Assembly: GCA_938008865.1 (NCBI GenBank)
Contig: CALLJA010000570.1
Location: 1 to 10,389, forward strand
DNA length: 10,389 bases
From: an uncultured Anaerolineales bacterium
GTDB lineage: Bacteria > Chloroflexota > Anaerolineae > Anaerolineales > Villigracilaceae
Direction: 5' to 3'
The translations under genes and the position numbers were made by a program. Within the stretch, counting starts at the first letter, position 1; each line of letters begins with the position of its first letter. Below the pieces are notes generated by a model, which did not search any database, was not told the origin of the DNA, and saw nothing but the letters and a program-made list of their open reading frames with translations. Positions 1 through 6,937 of this stretch are shown one piece after another.

Positions 1-90
1 ATTCTCCTCGTCCTCCGCCCAACGGGTTGGGTTGGATTCGATGTAACGGGTGATGCAGTCCATTTCGTGTTCGTTGCGGATGATATGTTC

Positions 91-116
91 CCTTCGGCAG
101 GCTCAGGGCAGGCTCC
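91..116. repeat. 26-nt short dispersed-repeat-like insert inside the transposase
   Basis: These 26 bases interrupt the conserved transposase peptide between WQRNY and EHIIRN. Removing them brings the two halves together apart from one missing codon. On the minus strand the insert contains AGCCTGCC twice, separated by CTG. It resembles short CCTTCGRCAGGCTCAGGGC-type repeats that I recall as scattered through many environmental bacterial genomes; I could not check this. Confidence 0.6.
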
Positions 117-236
117 ATAATTCCGCTGCCAGATGGGACGTCCCGCCACGTTCGCAACCTGTTGATCCGTTTCGTCACGAGGGATTTGAATTGTCCGATC
201 ACCGCGCCCAATGAACCCGATCGCAATGTGGGCCGT

Positions 237-265
237 GTAGGGGCGACCCGACGGGTCGCCCCTAC
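237..265. repeat. Perfect 29-nt palindromic repeat (14-nt arms, 1-nt centre)
   Basis: GTAGGGGCGACCCG at 237-250 is followed by a single A and then by its exact reverse complement at 252-265. It lies inside the transposase reading frame, where it adds roughly VGATRRVAPT without a stop or frameshift, between two blocks of otherwise normal family sequence. Such hairpins are typical of small non-autonomous repeats mobilised in trans. I recall near-identical palindromes in Chloroflexota and cyanobacteria, but could not verify this. Confidence 0.75.
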
Positions 266-579
266 GTTTACATCATTCATTACATTATCTGTAAACACCA
301 GAATCCCGTGGATATGATTCGGCATAACGATATACGCGCCCAATTCCACACGCGGGCGGACGGCCGCCGTCCGTTCCCATTCTTCGCAGACAATTCTGCC
401 AAAATCATTCAACACCACACAGACCCCTTGCGGGGTTTTCCCATCCACCATTTCCCCAAATAACATCTCCCGCCGCCAGGCGACGATGGTGATGAAATAT
501 GCGCCCGCCTGGGAATAATCGTATCCTTGCAGGCGGATCGAACGGCGGCCATGAATCTTTGGGCTGAATTCCATGCCGC

Positions 580-2487
580 CTATGGAACTCCCCAGACGCC
601 GACCACGCCGTTGGTCGAAACCGCCGTCAGCATCTTCCCATCCTCGGAGAAATACAGCAGTTGGAATCCGTCGGGGTTGGGATACGAACTGGTCACGTTG
701 CCAAGGACCTTGCCGGTCGCCGCATCGTAGAAACGGATCATGTTGTTCCCGATCGAAGCCGCGATCAGCGACCCATCCGGGGAGAAAACCGCATAACGCT
801 CCAGGATCCGATAGAGTTCCTTCCCGTCCGGGATCGAGTAGACAATGGCGATGTGGGCGTCGGGGTCCAGCGAATACGTGAAGACCAGTTTCGTATTGTC
901 AGGCGATATGGCGACAGGGTAGAAGCCGGGGTGATATTGCGAGTATTCCGAGGCGGGAATCTTGATCGTCATGACCTTTTGCTGGGTCCCGATCTCCCAC
1001 AGGCTGGCCGCGCCTTCGAGCCCAGACCAGGAGAAGACGAACCTGCCATCGGGCGAAATGGCCAGGCTGTGGGTGCCGTCAGGTTGTAACAGTCTGGTAT
1101 TGGGTCTCCAGGCCTTGATACTAGGAAGAGAACTTCCATCCTCCACATTCCAGATCCGAACATAGCTGCTGACCGCATTCCCAGTCAATAACAAATCATC
1201 AGTCGCAGAGTAAACAGAGACCACCTCATAGCTTTCATTTTCATCCATACTGGCGATGCTCCTGAGGAATTGAGCGCTGGGAACATCCCAAACATAAGAC
1301 CGATCAGGCAGCACAGTGATCAAAGTTTGCCCATCGGCGGATAAGAACACGTCCCTGATGGGCTGATACTCGGGGTGCCCAAATTTCCCGTCTTCCTGCT
1401 TATCGAGCAGGCTGCCCTGCCTGACGTGAATGAGGCCGCTCTGCTGTCCGTTCACAAGGTCCAGGAGAATTGCATTATCCTTATTGGCGTAGGCCAGCGT
1501 ATTTCCCTTTACGGTCAGGCCCAGTCCAGCACCTCCCCCAAAGTGGTTCGCGTCGTAAAAGAAGTCGCCCGATATGAAAGTGTCTGGAAGCGCCCCGATG
1601 CTCGAAGCGCCCGCCACATCCCACACCGATATTTTCCCATTGCTTTCAGAGACCAGTTTTGTGCCATCAGGCGAAAAGGAAAGGAACCGAACAGGACCCT
1701 CTGCATCCAGGGTCGAGTGCTCGGCAAATCCTTCACCGCTTCTTAGAACGATCCTGCCATCGAACTGTCCCGTGGCGATCATCTTTCGATCTTTGGAAAC
1801 ATCGATGGCAGAAAGGTAATCCTCGGCCATCGACAGGCTCCCGTCAGGGGCAACGTCATAAACATAGGTAACCCCTCTGAATTCGCCCAGAATTTCGTAT
1901 GATATCCCATCGCGTAATTGCACATTCCTGATCGCATCGATGACAATGACGTCGCTTCCGGGCAGGTAATGCAGTTCGGGCCAGTATTGTGAAAAACCTT
2001 CCATTTGGAAGGAACCGATGCGGCCGCCACTTTTCGCATTGGAAATTTGAACGCTGTACCCCTTCGACATGTCAAAGTCCTGCACACTCACGGACTTTTT
2101 GGGGTTTTCTATAAGTTGAACGTCCTTTTCATCCAGGCGCTGAAACGAGGTCGAATCATATCCATATTGGCCTGTGGATGTGACGATGACGATCTGGCTT
2201 CCATCTGCCGACCATCCGATCTCCTGGATGGTCCCCTTGCCCCACACCGCCAGTTCCGTCAACTGGGAGAGGTTGTCCTTCGAGATCGCCGCCGCGCCCG
2301 GAGACAGGGTCCCGCCGTCGCGCACGGGCAGCGATGGGGTCGGCGAAGCGGTGGGCGGGGGCGTCGGCGTCTGGCTTGGGGTTGCCGCCAAAAGCGTGGC
2401 CGTGGGGAAGGCAGGCGCGGGCGTGGCCGCAGGCGCGCAAGCGGCCAGAATGAACATGCAGAAGATACTTGCAAACAAACGTCTCAT
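580..2487 (-). CDS. WD40/beta-propeller repeat lipoprotein
   Basis: The 635-residue protein starts with a lipoprotein signal, MRRLFASIFCMFILAAC, with lipobox LAAC and Cys17 as the lipidation site. A Pro/Thr/Ser-rich spacer (about 18-55) should hold the rest away from the membrane. The remainder (about 75-635) is built of repeated beta-propeller blades. Clear examples are FSPDGTKLVSESNGKISVWD, LSADGQTLITVLPDRSYVWD, ISPDGRFVF...ASLWE and a final blade FSEDGKMLTAVSTNGVVGVW. WD40 propellers usually serve as binding platforms; no catalytic motif is visible and the partner is unknown. The ATG at 2487 follows AGGAAAAAT, a usable ribosome binding site, and a TATAAT box lies about 130 nt upstream. The gene is visibly less GC-rich than the peptide-utilisation cluster to its right, which may mean a separate origin. 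The strong terminator upstream of it argues for separate transcription. Confidence 0.85.
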   Translation of the reverse strand: MRRLFASIFCMFILAACAPAATPAPAFPTATLLAATPSQTPTPPPTASPTPSLPVRDGGTLSPGAAAISKDNLSQLTELAVWGKGTIQEIGWSADGSQIVIVTSTGQYGYDSTSFQRLDEKDVQLIENPKKSVSVQDFDMSKGYSVQISNAKSGGRIGSFQMEGFSQYWPELHYLPGSDVIVIDAIRNVQLRDGISYEILGEFRGVTYVYDVAPDGSLSMAEDYLSAIDVSKDRKMIATGQFDGRIVLRSGEGFAEHSTLDAEGPVRFLSFSPDGTKLVSESNGKISVWDVAGASSIGALPDTFISGDFFYDANHFGGGAGLGLTVKGNTLAYANKDNAILLDLVNGQQSGLIHVRQGSLLDKQEDGKFGHPEYQPIRDVFLSADGQTLITVLPDRSYVWDVPSAQFLRSIASMDENESYEVVSVYSATDDLLLTGNAVSSYVRIWNVEDGSSLPSIKAWRPNTRLLQPDGTHSLAISPDGRFVFSWSGLEGAASLWEIGTQQKVMTIKIPASEYSQYHPGFYPVAISPDNTKLVFTYSLDPDAHIAIVYSIPDGKELYRILERYAVFSPDGSLIAASIGNNMIRFYDAATGKVLGNVTSSYPNPDGFQLLYFSEDGKMLTAVSTNGVVGVWGVP

Positions 2488-2520
2488 ATTTTTCCTGACC
2501 TATTCCATGCAAAAGATGGG

Positions 2521-2544
2521 CGCGCCCGCCAGGGCGGCGGCGCG
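2521..2544 (-). promoter_or_regulatory. GC-rich stem-loop in the leader of the WD40 lipoprotein gene
   Basis: CGCGCCCGCC at 2521-2530 pairs with GGCGGCGCG at 2536-2544, with one bulged base and a 5-nt loop. It sits about 35 nt before the start codon. If transcription begins near 2612 it is part of the 5' untranslated RNA. There is no U-run after it on the minus strand, so it is not a terminator. I could not match the leader to a known riboswitch class. Confidence 0.4.
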
Positions 2545-2618
2545 GACGGCAGATTTTTCCGCATGGAAAGGCTTCCCGTGCGGGGTGTTCGGTTTACCGT
2601 AACCAAGTGAATGAAAAA

Positions 2619-2624
2619 ATTATA
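2619..2624 (-). promoter_or_regulatory. Candidate -10 box (TATAAT) for the WD40 lipoprotein gene
   Basis: The minus strand reads CTGTATAATTTTTTC, with a perfect -10 hexamer about 130 nt upstream of the start codon at 2487. No good -35 hexamer lies 16-18 nt further upstream (the region reads GTATTTTTTGGACG). The promoter is therefore plausible but incomplete. Confidence 0.45.
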
Positions 2625-2676
2625 CAGCGGAAGCGTCCAAAAAATACGGGGAAATCTCTCCTGACCGCCCTGTTTG

Positions 2677-2720
2677 ATCCTTCGCTCATCCTTCGGTCAT
2701 CCTTCGATGATCCTTCGCTT
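2677..2720. repeat. Four-copy 11-nt tandem repeat (ATCCTTCGNTC)
   Basis: ATCCTTCG occurs at 2677, 2688, 2699 and 2710, exactly 11 nt apart, with variable last three bases (CTC, GTC, ATG, CTT). The array lies in the intergenic stretch between the lipoprotein promoter and the cluster terminator. It contains no gene. Its period is close to one helical turn. Confidence 0.8.
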
Positions 2721-2741
2721 GTCCTGTCTGTCCTCCCCGAT

Positions 2742-2776
2742 GAAAAACTCCCCTCGAAGCGGCGCTTCGAGGGGAG
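2742..2776 (-). terminator. Rho-independent terminator of the peptide-utilisation cluster
   Basis: CTCCCCTCGAAGC at 2748-2760 and GCTTCGAGGGGAG at 2764-2776 form a perfect 13-bp stem with a 3-nt loop. On the minus strand the stem is followed directly by TTTTT (2747-2743). It lies 18 nt past the stop of the secreted S51 protein and is a textbook intrinsic terminator for that gene and probably for the whole cluster. Confidence 0.92.
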
Positions 2777-2793
2777 CGAGAGGGAGAACAGGC

Positions 2794-4812
2794 CTATTTT
2801 CGCCTGCGGAAGTACCAAACCCCTGCGGCCAGCAGGGCCAGCACCGCAAGCGCCCCACCCCACACAGGGAAGGCCGCGGGCTGCGGCGCAGGGGCGGGCG
2901 TCTCGGCGGGGGCAGACGTCGGCGCGGGCTGGGTGGACGGGAGGGCCGTCGGGACGGGGGTTTGGGTGGCGGTCGGCGCGGGGGTCGGCAGGACAGGCGT
3001 GGGCGCGGGGTCGAACTGGGCGTTCACGTCCGCCGTTTCGGGCTGGATCAAATCGCCGGGCGCGAAGACGTCCAGCATGGCGTTCGAGATGATGAAGCCC
3101 TCGTTGGCGCCGAGCTGGGTCCTGGCCTGGCGCAGGTCGAAGACGTAGATGCCGTCGTCGCCGAGGGCGGTCGGGCCGTCGGCGGTCAGCAGCAGGGCGG
3201 TATCCTGGTTCAGGCCGATGGCCAGCAGGTCGGGATGATTGTAGGCCAGCGAGAACAGGCGGCCAAAGCGCAGGTCGCCGACCAACTGCGGTTCGAGGGT
3301 CACGTTCAGCCAGCCCAGGCCGGGCAGCATCTTGGTGCGGCCCTGCCAGAAGGATTTCTGCGTGGCGAGTTCTTCGAGTTCGGCATCCGACGGGGTCGGT
3401 TCGTGGTTCGAGTAGAACGCGCCGAAGACGGGCGCGGCGGCGTTATCGGCCATGACGGGCCCGCCCGAAAGCCAGAATTCCTTGAGCGGTTCCAGCGCCG
3501 CCGCGTTGACCTTGGACTGGTCCTTGCCGATGACCAGCACGCCGGTCACGCCCTCGGGGATGAGAATGGGCTCATCGCCCGCCACGATGGACTGGACAGG
3601 CATGCCCAGGCCGTCGGTATATTTCTTGATCGCGGTCTCAGCCGAACGTCCCGAGGGGTAGCCCGAAGCGACGATCAGGATGTTCTCCCCGGCCAGTTCC
3701 TTGAATTTCTTCAGGATGGGACTGTCGGCCACCGTGTCGAGGATATTCCCGCCCAGCAGGAGCGGCCCCGCGCCCTCGGGCAGGGTCAGCGTTTCGAAGG
3801 AGCGCTCCCACACTGCGGGCGGGTTCGCGATGGACGAAGTGCGCGTGTTGAGGTCGTAGGTTACGTCGCCGGGCGAGAGCAGGTTGACCACCACGTTGCG
3901 GACGCTGATGATGGGCGGTCGGTTGGGCTCGACGGTCACATACTTGACCGCATCGGCTGAGTGATAGGTCTGGGCATCGAGCACGGTCACGGTATACAGG
4001 CCAAACACGTCGCGCAGCACTTCGCTGTCCGAGACGACGCCGGTGTAGGCGTCCACGCCCACGCCCAGGTGCGGCATGCCCGGCTGGGTGATGACGTTCA
4101 GCAGGCGTCCCATGCGCGCGCGCTGGAAGAAGTGCTGGTCGAGCACGGCGTTCTGGAGGCCGAAACTGAAGCCGTGCTGTTCTTCGGTGTTCCAGTAGCG
4201 CACCGCGCCCACGCGCAGGCTGTCCTTGATGCCGTAATTGGTGGCCAGCGAAGCGATCATGACCTTCGACTGCATGGCCGCGCCCGCGCTCGTGCCGGCG
4301 ATGATGGTGCCCATCGCGTGCAGCTGGTCGATACGCTCCTCGACCGGCGTGCCGAGGATGGCGCCCATGCCGGTCTCCTGGTCGCCGCCAAGGATGAAGA
4401 TCAGCGAGACGTCGTCGGTGAAGTAGGCCAGGTTCTCGGGCTTGCGGGCGTCTTCCTGGGTGAAGATGGGCAGCAGTTCCACCTTGCAGGTCAACGCCGA
4501 GCCTTCGGGCAGGCTGCGCTGGCAGGCGCCATCGACCTGCAGGCGGCGCTCCTCGGCGTCCTTCATGTTCTGCGCAAACTCGCCTTCGGAGATGTGCGCG
4601 GCATCCGTTGCGTAGGGCGAAGCCAGCACCAGGATGTGGACCACGTCGCCGCGCGCATTGGCCACGGCGTGCTGGCCGAGGCCGGCGTACGTGTCGGTGT
4701 AGCCCGCGCCGATGGGCAGCAGCAGGCCCGGGGTCGCCTGGGCGGAGGTCTGCATCGGGACGGCAAGGATCAATGTCAGCAAAATGAACAGGGTGGCAAG
4801 GCGGATTTTCAT
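2794..4812 (-). CDS. Secreted, membrane-anchored protein with two cyanophycinase-like (S51) domains
   Basis: From the ATG at 4812 (AGGAG seven nt upstream) the protein has 672 residues; an in-frame ATG at 4860 would only add an odd extension before the signal peptide. Residues 1-26 are a signal peptide ending TSAQA. Domain 1 (about 28-300) has LGGDQ at 141-145, GTSAGA with nucleophile Ser175, and DQHFFQRARMGRL at 225-237, the cyanophycinase pattern. Where the family has the catalytic Glu (GIDE), it reads GVDA, so Ala255 replaces Glu. Domain 2 (about 345-590) follows the same order but is degenerate: ADNAAA with Asn457 at the Ser position, EPQLVGDLRFGRL for the DQHF segment, and GLNQDTAL. A Pro/Thr-rich spacer (602-647), one membrane helix (649-667) and a FRRRK tail anchor it outside the cytoplasm. 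It is last in the cluster. I infer that it binds or cuts cyanophycin-like beta-aspartyl polymers; activity is uncertain. Confidence 0.85.
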   Translation of the reverse strand: MKIRLATLFILLTLILAVPMQTSAQATPGLLLPIGAGYTDTYAGLGQHAVANARGDVVHILVLASPYATDAAHISEGEFAQNMKDAEERRLQVDGACQRSLPEGSALTCKVELLPIFTQEDARKPENLAYFTDDVSLIFILGGDQETGMGAILGTPVEERIDQLHAMGTIIAGTSAGAAMQSKVMIASLATNYGIKDSLRVGAVRYWNTEEQHGFSFGLQNAVLDQHFFQRARMGRLLNVITQPGMPHLGVGVDAYTGVVSDSEVLRDVFGLYTVTVLDAQTYHSADAVKYVTVEPNRPPIISVRNVVVNLLSPGDVTYDLNTRTSSIANPPAVWERSFETLTLPEGAGPLLLGGNILDTVADSPILKKFKELAGENILIVASGYPSGRSAETAIKKYTDGLGMPVQSIVAGDEPILIPEGVTGVLVIGKDQSKVNAAALEPLKEFWLSGGPVMADNAAAPVFGAFYSNHEPTPSDAELEELATQKSFWQGRTKMLPGLGWLNVTLEPQLVGDLRFGRLFSLAYNHPDLLAIGLNQDTALLLTADGPTALGDDGIYVFDLRQARTQLGANEGFIISNAMLDVFAPGDLIQPETADVNAQFDPAPTPVLPTPAPTATQTPVPTALPSTQPAPTSAPAETPAPAPQPAAFPVWGGALAVLALLAAGVWYFRRRK

Positions 4813-4838
4813 CGGCGTTCTCCTAATAACTTTTGCCC

Positions 4839-4859
4839 TGCCTGCACCGTGCGCAGGCA
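4839..4859 (-). promoter_or_regulatory. Stem-loop upstream of the secreted S51 gene
   Basis: TGCCTGC at 4839-4845 pairs with GCAGGCA at 4853-4859 across a 7-nt loop. It lies 27 nt before the start codon at 4812 and about 15 nt before its AGGAG site. No T-run follows on the minus strand, so it is not a terminator. It may affect translation or mRNA processing; its role is unknown. Confidence 0.3.
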
Positions 4860-4871
4860 CGTGTGAGCAGA

Positions 4872-4899
4872 GGACTGAGCAAAGTCCGCAGTCGAAGGG
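4872..4899. repeat. Possible short dispersed repeat between dppC and the secreted S51 gene
   Basis: On the minus strand the segment reads CCCTTCGACTGCGGAC followed by TTTGCTCAGTCC. GGACT at 4872-4876 and AGTCC at 4883-4887 are inverted, as are GACTG (4873-4877) and CAGTC (4889-4893). The CCTTCGAC...CTCAG layout resembles the repeat inserted in the transposase at 91-116. Membership of the same family is a guess. Confidence 0.35.
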
Positions 4900-4915
4900 C
4901 GTAATCCTTTAACCG

Positions 4916-4938
4916 TCCGCCGCCATGAAGGCGGCGGA
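4916..4938. other. 9-bp stem-loop just after dppC
   Basis: TCCGCCGCC at 4916-4924 and GGCGGCGGA at 4930-4938 form a perfect 9-bp stem with a 5-nt loop, about 24 nt past the dppC stop. On the minus strand it is followed by CGGTTAAAGG, without a T-run. It is more likely an mRNA-stabilising or processing stem than a full terminator, and would allow read-through into the secreted S51 gene. Confidence 0.5.
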
Positions 4939-4961
4939 AACATGGGCAATTTTGCAAAGTG

Positions 4962-5882
4962 CTATTTTTTCATCGCATGGCGCGGGTCGAGCGCATCGCG
5001 CAGGCCGTCGCCAAGATAGTTGATGGCAATCACGATGATGAAGATCATCAGGCCGGGGAAGACCGCCGTCCACGGAGCGGTGGTCATCTGGCTTTGCGTG
5101 TTCGAGAGCATGTTGCCCCAGGTGGGAGTCGGCAACTGCACGCCAAAGCCCAGGTAAGACAGGCCGCTCTCGCTGATGATGGCGCCCGCCAGGCCGAGCG
5201 TGGCCGAGACGATGATCGGGCTGGCGATGTTGGGAAAGATACGGCGGAAGAGGATGCGCGCATCCGAGCCGCCCAGGGCGCGGGTGGCCAGCACGAACTC
5301 GCGCTCGCGCAGCTCCAGGGTAGACGCGCGCACCAGGCGGGCGGTGCCCATCCACGAGAGCGCGCCGATGACGATGGAGATCGGCAGGAAGGAACCCGCC
5401 TGCAGGAAGGGCAGGTCGAGCGTGCGCAGGAACATGCCCATCGCGATCAGCACGAACAGGCGCGGGATGGACATGAAGGTCTCGGTCATGCGCATCAGGA
5501 GGCTGTCCACCCAGCCGCCGTAGTAGCCCGCCACCAGTCCGATAGTGGAGCCGAGCAGGATGGCGATGGTCATGGCGAACAGGCCCACGCTAAGCGAGAT
5601 GCGCCCGCCGTACAGCACGCGCGCGAACATGTCGCGGCCCAGGTCGTCGGTACCCATCCAGTGCGCGGCGGAGGGCGGCTGGAAACGGTGCAGCAGGTCC
5701 TGGGTCATCGGGTCGTGCGGCGAAACCAGCGGGGCCAGGACCACCAGCAGGACGATCAGCAGGGTGACGGTCCCGCCGATGAGGGCCATACGGTGTTTGA
5801 TGAAGCGCAGCCAGAAGAACAGGAACAGTGACTGTTCGCGCGCGCTTTTTGTTTCGGGGAGGGGGGCGGAAATGGCGGCCAT
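4962..5882 (-). CDS. dppC: Peptide ABC transporter permease, DppC/OppC type
   Basis: This 306-residue inner-membrane protein has the usual length and order of the DppC/OppC family. A cytoplasmic N-terminus carries RFIKHRMALIGG at 26-37, followed by the first membrane helix. The family signature HWMGTDDLGRD (74-84) comes next, then several further helices. The EAA loop EFVLATRALGGSDARILFRR (195-214, ending IFPN) contacts the ATPase. The C-terminus GDGLRDALDPR is also typical. It would pair with the neighbouring DppB-type subunit to form the transmembrane channel for short peptides. The ATG at 5882 comes one base after the TAA of the dppB-like gene (5884-5886), and no good ribosome binding site is visible, so translational coupling is likely. 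No ATPase subunit is encoded nearby. Confidence 0.95.
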   Translation of the reverse strand: MAAISAPLPETKSAREQSLFLFFWLRFIKHRMALIGGTVTLLIVLLVVLAPLVSPHDPMTQDLLHRFQPPSAAHWMGTDDLGRDMFARVLYGGRISLSVGLFAMTIAILLGSTIGLVAGYYGGWVDSLLMRMTETFMSIPRLFVLIAMGMFLRTLDLPFLQAGSFLPISIVIGALSWMGTARLVRASTLELREREFVLATRALGGSDARILFRRIFPNIASPIIVSATLGLAGAIISESGLSYLGFGVQLPTPTWGNMLSNTQSQMTTAPWTAVFPGLMIFIIVIAINYLGDGLRDALDPRHAMKK

Positions 5883-5883
5883 G

Positions 5884-6855
5884 TTACGATAACCGGATGC
5901 GCGGGTCGAGGGTGGCGTACAGGAAATCGACCAGCAGGCTGGAGCCGATGATCAAGGCCGATTCGATCATCAGGATCGCCATGACCAGCGGATAGTCCGT
6001 TTTGAGGGCGGCGGTGAAGTACAGCCGCCCGATGCCCGGCCAGGCGAAGATGGTCTCGGTGAAGAGCGCGCCGCCGAACAGTGCGGGCAGGTCGAGCGCG
6101 ATCAGCGTCACCAGCGGGATAATGGCATTGCGCAGGGCGTGCTTGTAGATGACCAGGTTCTCGCGCAGGCCCTTGGCACGCGCCGTGCGGACGTAGTCCT
6201 CGTGGATCACGTCGAGCATCGATGAGCGCAGGTAGCGCATGTATTCCGCCGCCGAGACGAAGGTCAGCATGGAGACCGGCAGGATCAGGTGGCGGATGCG
6301 GTCCCAAAGCGAGAACGGCTCACCCAGCGTGTACATGCCCGAACCGGGCAGCAGCGGACGTCCGTCGCCACCCTTGAGTGTGACGGCGAATACGATGATG
6401 AGCAAAAGCCCAAACCAAAAGACGGGCAGCGATTGCCCGGCGAAGGCGGCCGTGGTGGCGATGTGGTCGAACCAGGTGTATTGCTTGACCGCTGAAAGGA
6501 TTCCCAGCGGGATGGCCACCAGCAAGGTGCAGACCATCATCAGTCCCATCAGCAGCAGGGTGTTCGGCAGGCGGTCCGCGATCTCCTCCATGACCGGGCG
6601 TTTGGTGGTGAAGGAACTGCCCATGTCGCCCTGCAACATGCTCACCAGCCATTTTGCGTAGCGGACCGGGATGGGGTCATCCAGCCCGAACTTGGCGCGG
6701 ATGCGCGCCAGGTCCTCGGGGGTGAAGTCGGCCCGCTCGGTGTAGGCGCTCATGAAGCCGCCCGGCACGGACGAGATCAGTCCGTACAGGATCATGCTGA
6801 TCACGAGCAGGGTGAAGACGGATTGCAGGATGCGACGGGTGAAGTAGATGAGCAT
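5884..6855 (-). CDS. dppB: Peptide ABC transporter permease, DppB/OppB type
   Basis: The chosen start is the ATG at 6855, giving MLIYFTRRILQSVFTLLVIS, the standard DppB/OppB beginning, and a protein of 323 residues. An upstream in-frame ATG at 6972 would add 39 residues unlike the family and run through an intergenic hairpin, so I reject it. No close Shine-Dalgarno precedes 6855; AGGAAAGG lies more than 20 nt upstream. The periplasmic segment with the LARIRAKFGLDDPIPVRYAKWL pattern is at 49-70. The EAA loop EDYVRTARAKGLRENLVIYK is at 219-238, and the ending FLYATLDPRIRLS is typical. It should form a heterodimer with the DppC-type protein encoded immediately downstream. Context makes short beta-aspartyl peptides the likely cargo; this is an inference, because permeases do not show specificity. 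Confidence 0.94.
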   Translation of the reverse strand: MLIYFTRRILQSVFTLLVISMILYGLISSVPGGFMSAYTERADFTPEDLARIRAKFGLDDPIPVRYAKWLVSMLQGDMGSSFTTKRPVMEEIADRLPNTLLLMGLMMVCTLLVAIPLGILSAVKQYTWFDHIATTAAFAGQSLPVFWFGLLLIIVFAVTLKGGDGRPLLPGSGMYTLGEPFSLWDRIRHLILPVSMLTFVSAAEYMRYLRSSMLDVIHEDYVRTARAKGLRENLVIYKHALRNAIIPLVTLIALDLPALFGGALFTETIFAWPGIGRLYFTAALKTDYPLVMAILMIESALIIGSSLLVDFLYATLDPRIRLS

Positions 6856-6937
6856 AAGCGGGTTAGCCGGGGGCAGCCTTTCCTGCGGGCGGATCGCAAA
6901 AACGCGGCGCTGGAAATATTTTACATGCAAAATACGC

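Larger units (their letters stand above)
1..574 (-). pseudogene. Y1 (REP-associated/IS200-like) transposase, frameshifted and cut by the window edge
   Basis: The minus strand from the ATG at 574 reads MEFSPKIHGRRSIRLQGYDY and continues with typical Y1 transposase sequence. It includes MPNHIHGI, whose His-Ile-His (308-316) is the HUH metal-binding motif, and then GQFKSLVTKRINRL. These HUH/tyrosine single-strand transposases act on hairpin-flanked DNA. The reading frame is broken twice. Between about 141 and 156 the frame must slip by one base to reach the conserved PIWQRNY. A 26-base insert at 91-116 then splits WQRNY from EHIIRNEHEMDCITRYIESN, which lies in a third frame. A 29-base palindrome at 237-265 is inserted in frame between VMNDVN and LRSGSLGAV. 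The first frame has no stop before the window edge, so it could be mis-called as an intact gene. The start lies only 5 nt after the stop of the WD40 lipoprotein gene. The element is almost certainly inactive. Confidence 0.88.

Noticed and set aside
2677..2720. CRISPR array
   Set aside because: Units are only 11 nt long with no unique spacers, and no cas-like gene is present.
4813..4860. Upstream ATG at 4860 for the secreted S51 gene
   Set aside because: It would put 16 charged or irregular residues before a good signal peptide, and AGGAG is correctly placed for the ATG at 4812.
2674..4866. Two long plus-strand open frames opposite the secreted S51 gene
   Set aside because: They mirror a gene with clear domain motifs, signal peptide and terminator on the other strand and show low-complexity Arg/Gly/Asp-rich sequence.
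4959..5831. Plus-strand 290-codon open frame opposite dppC
   Set aside because: Its His/Gln/Arg/Asp-rich sequence is the complement of a hydrophobic permease; no family resemblance.
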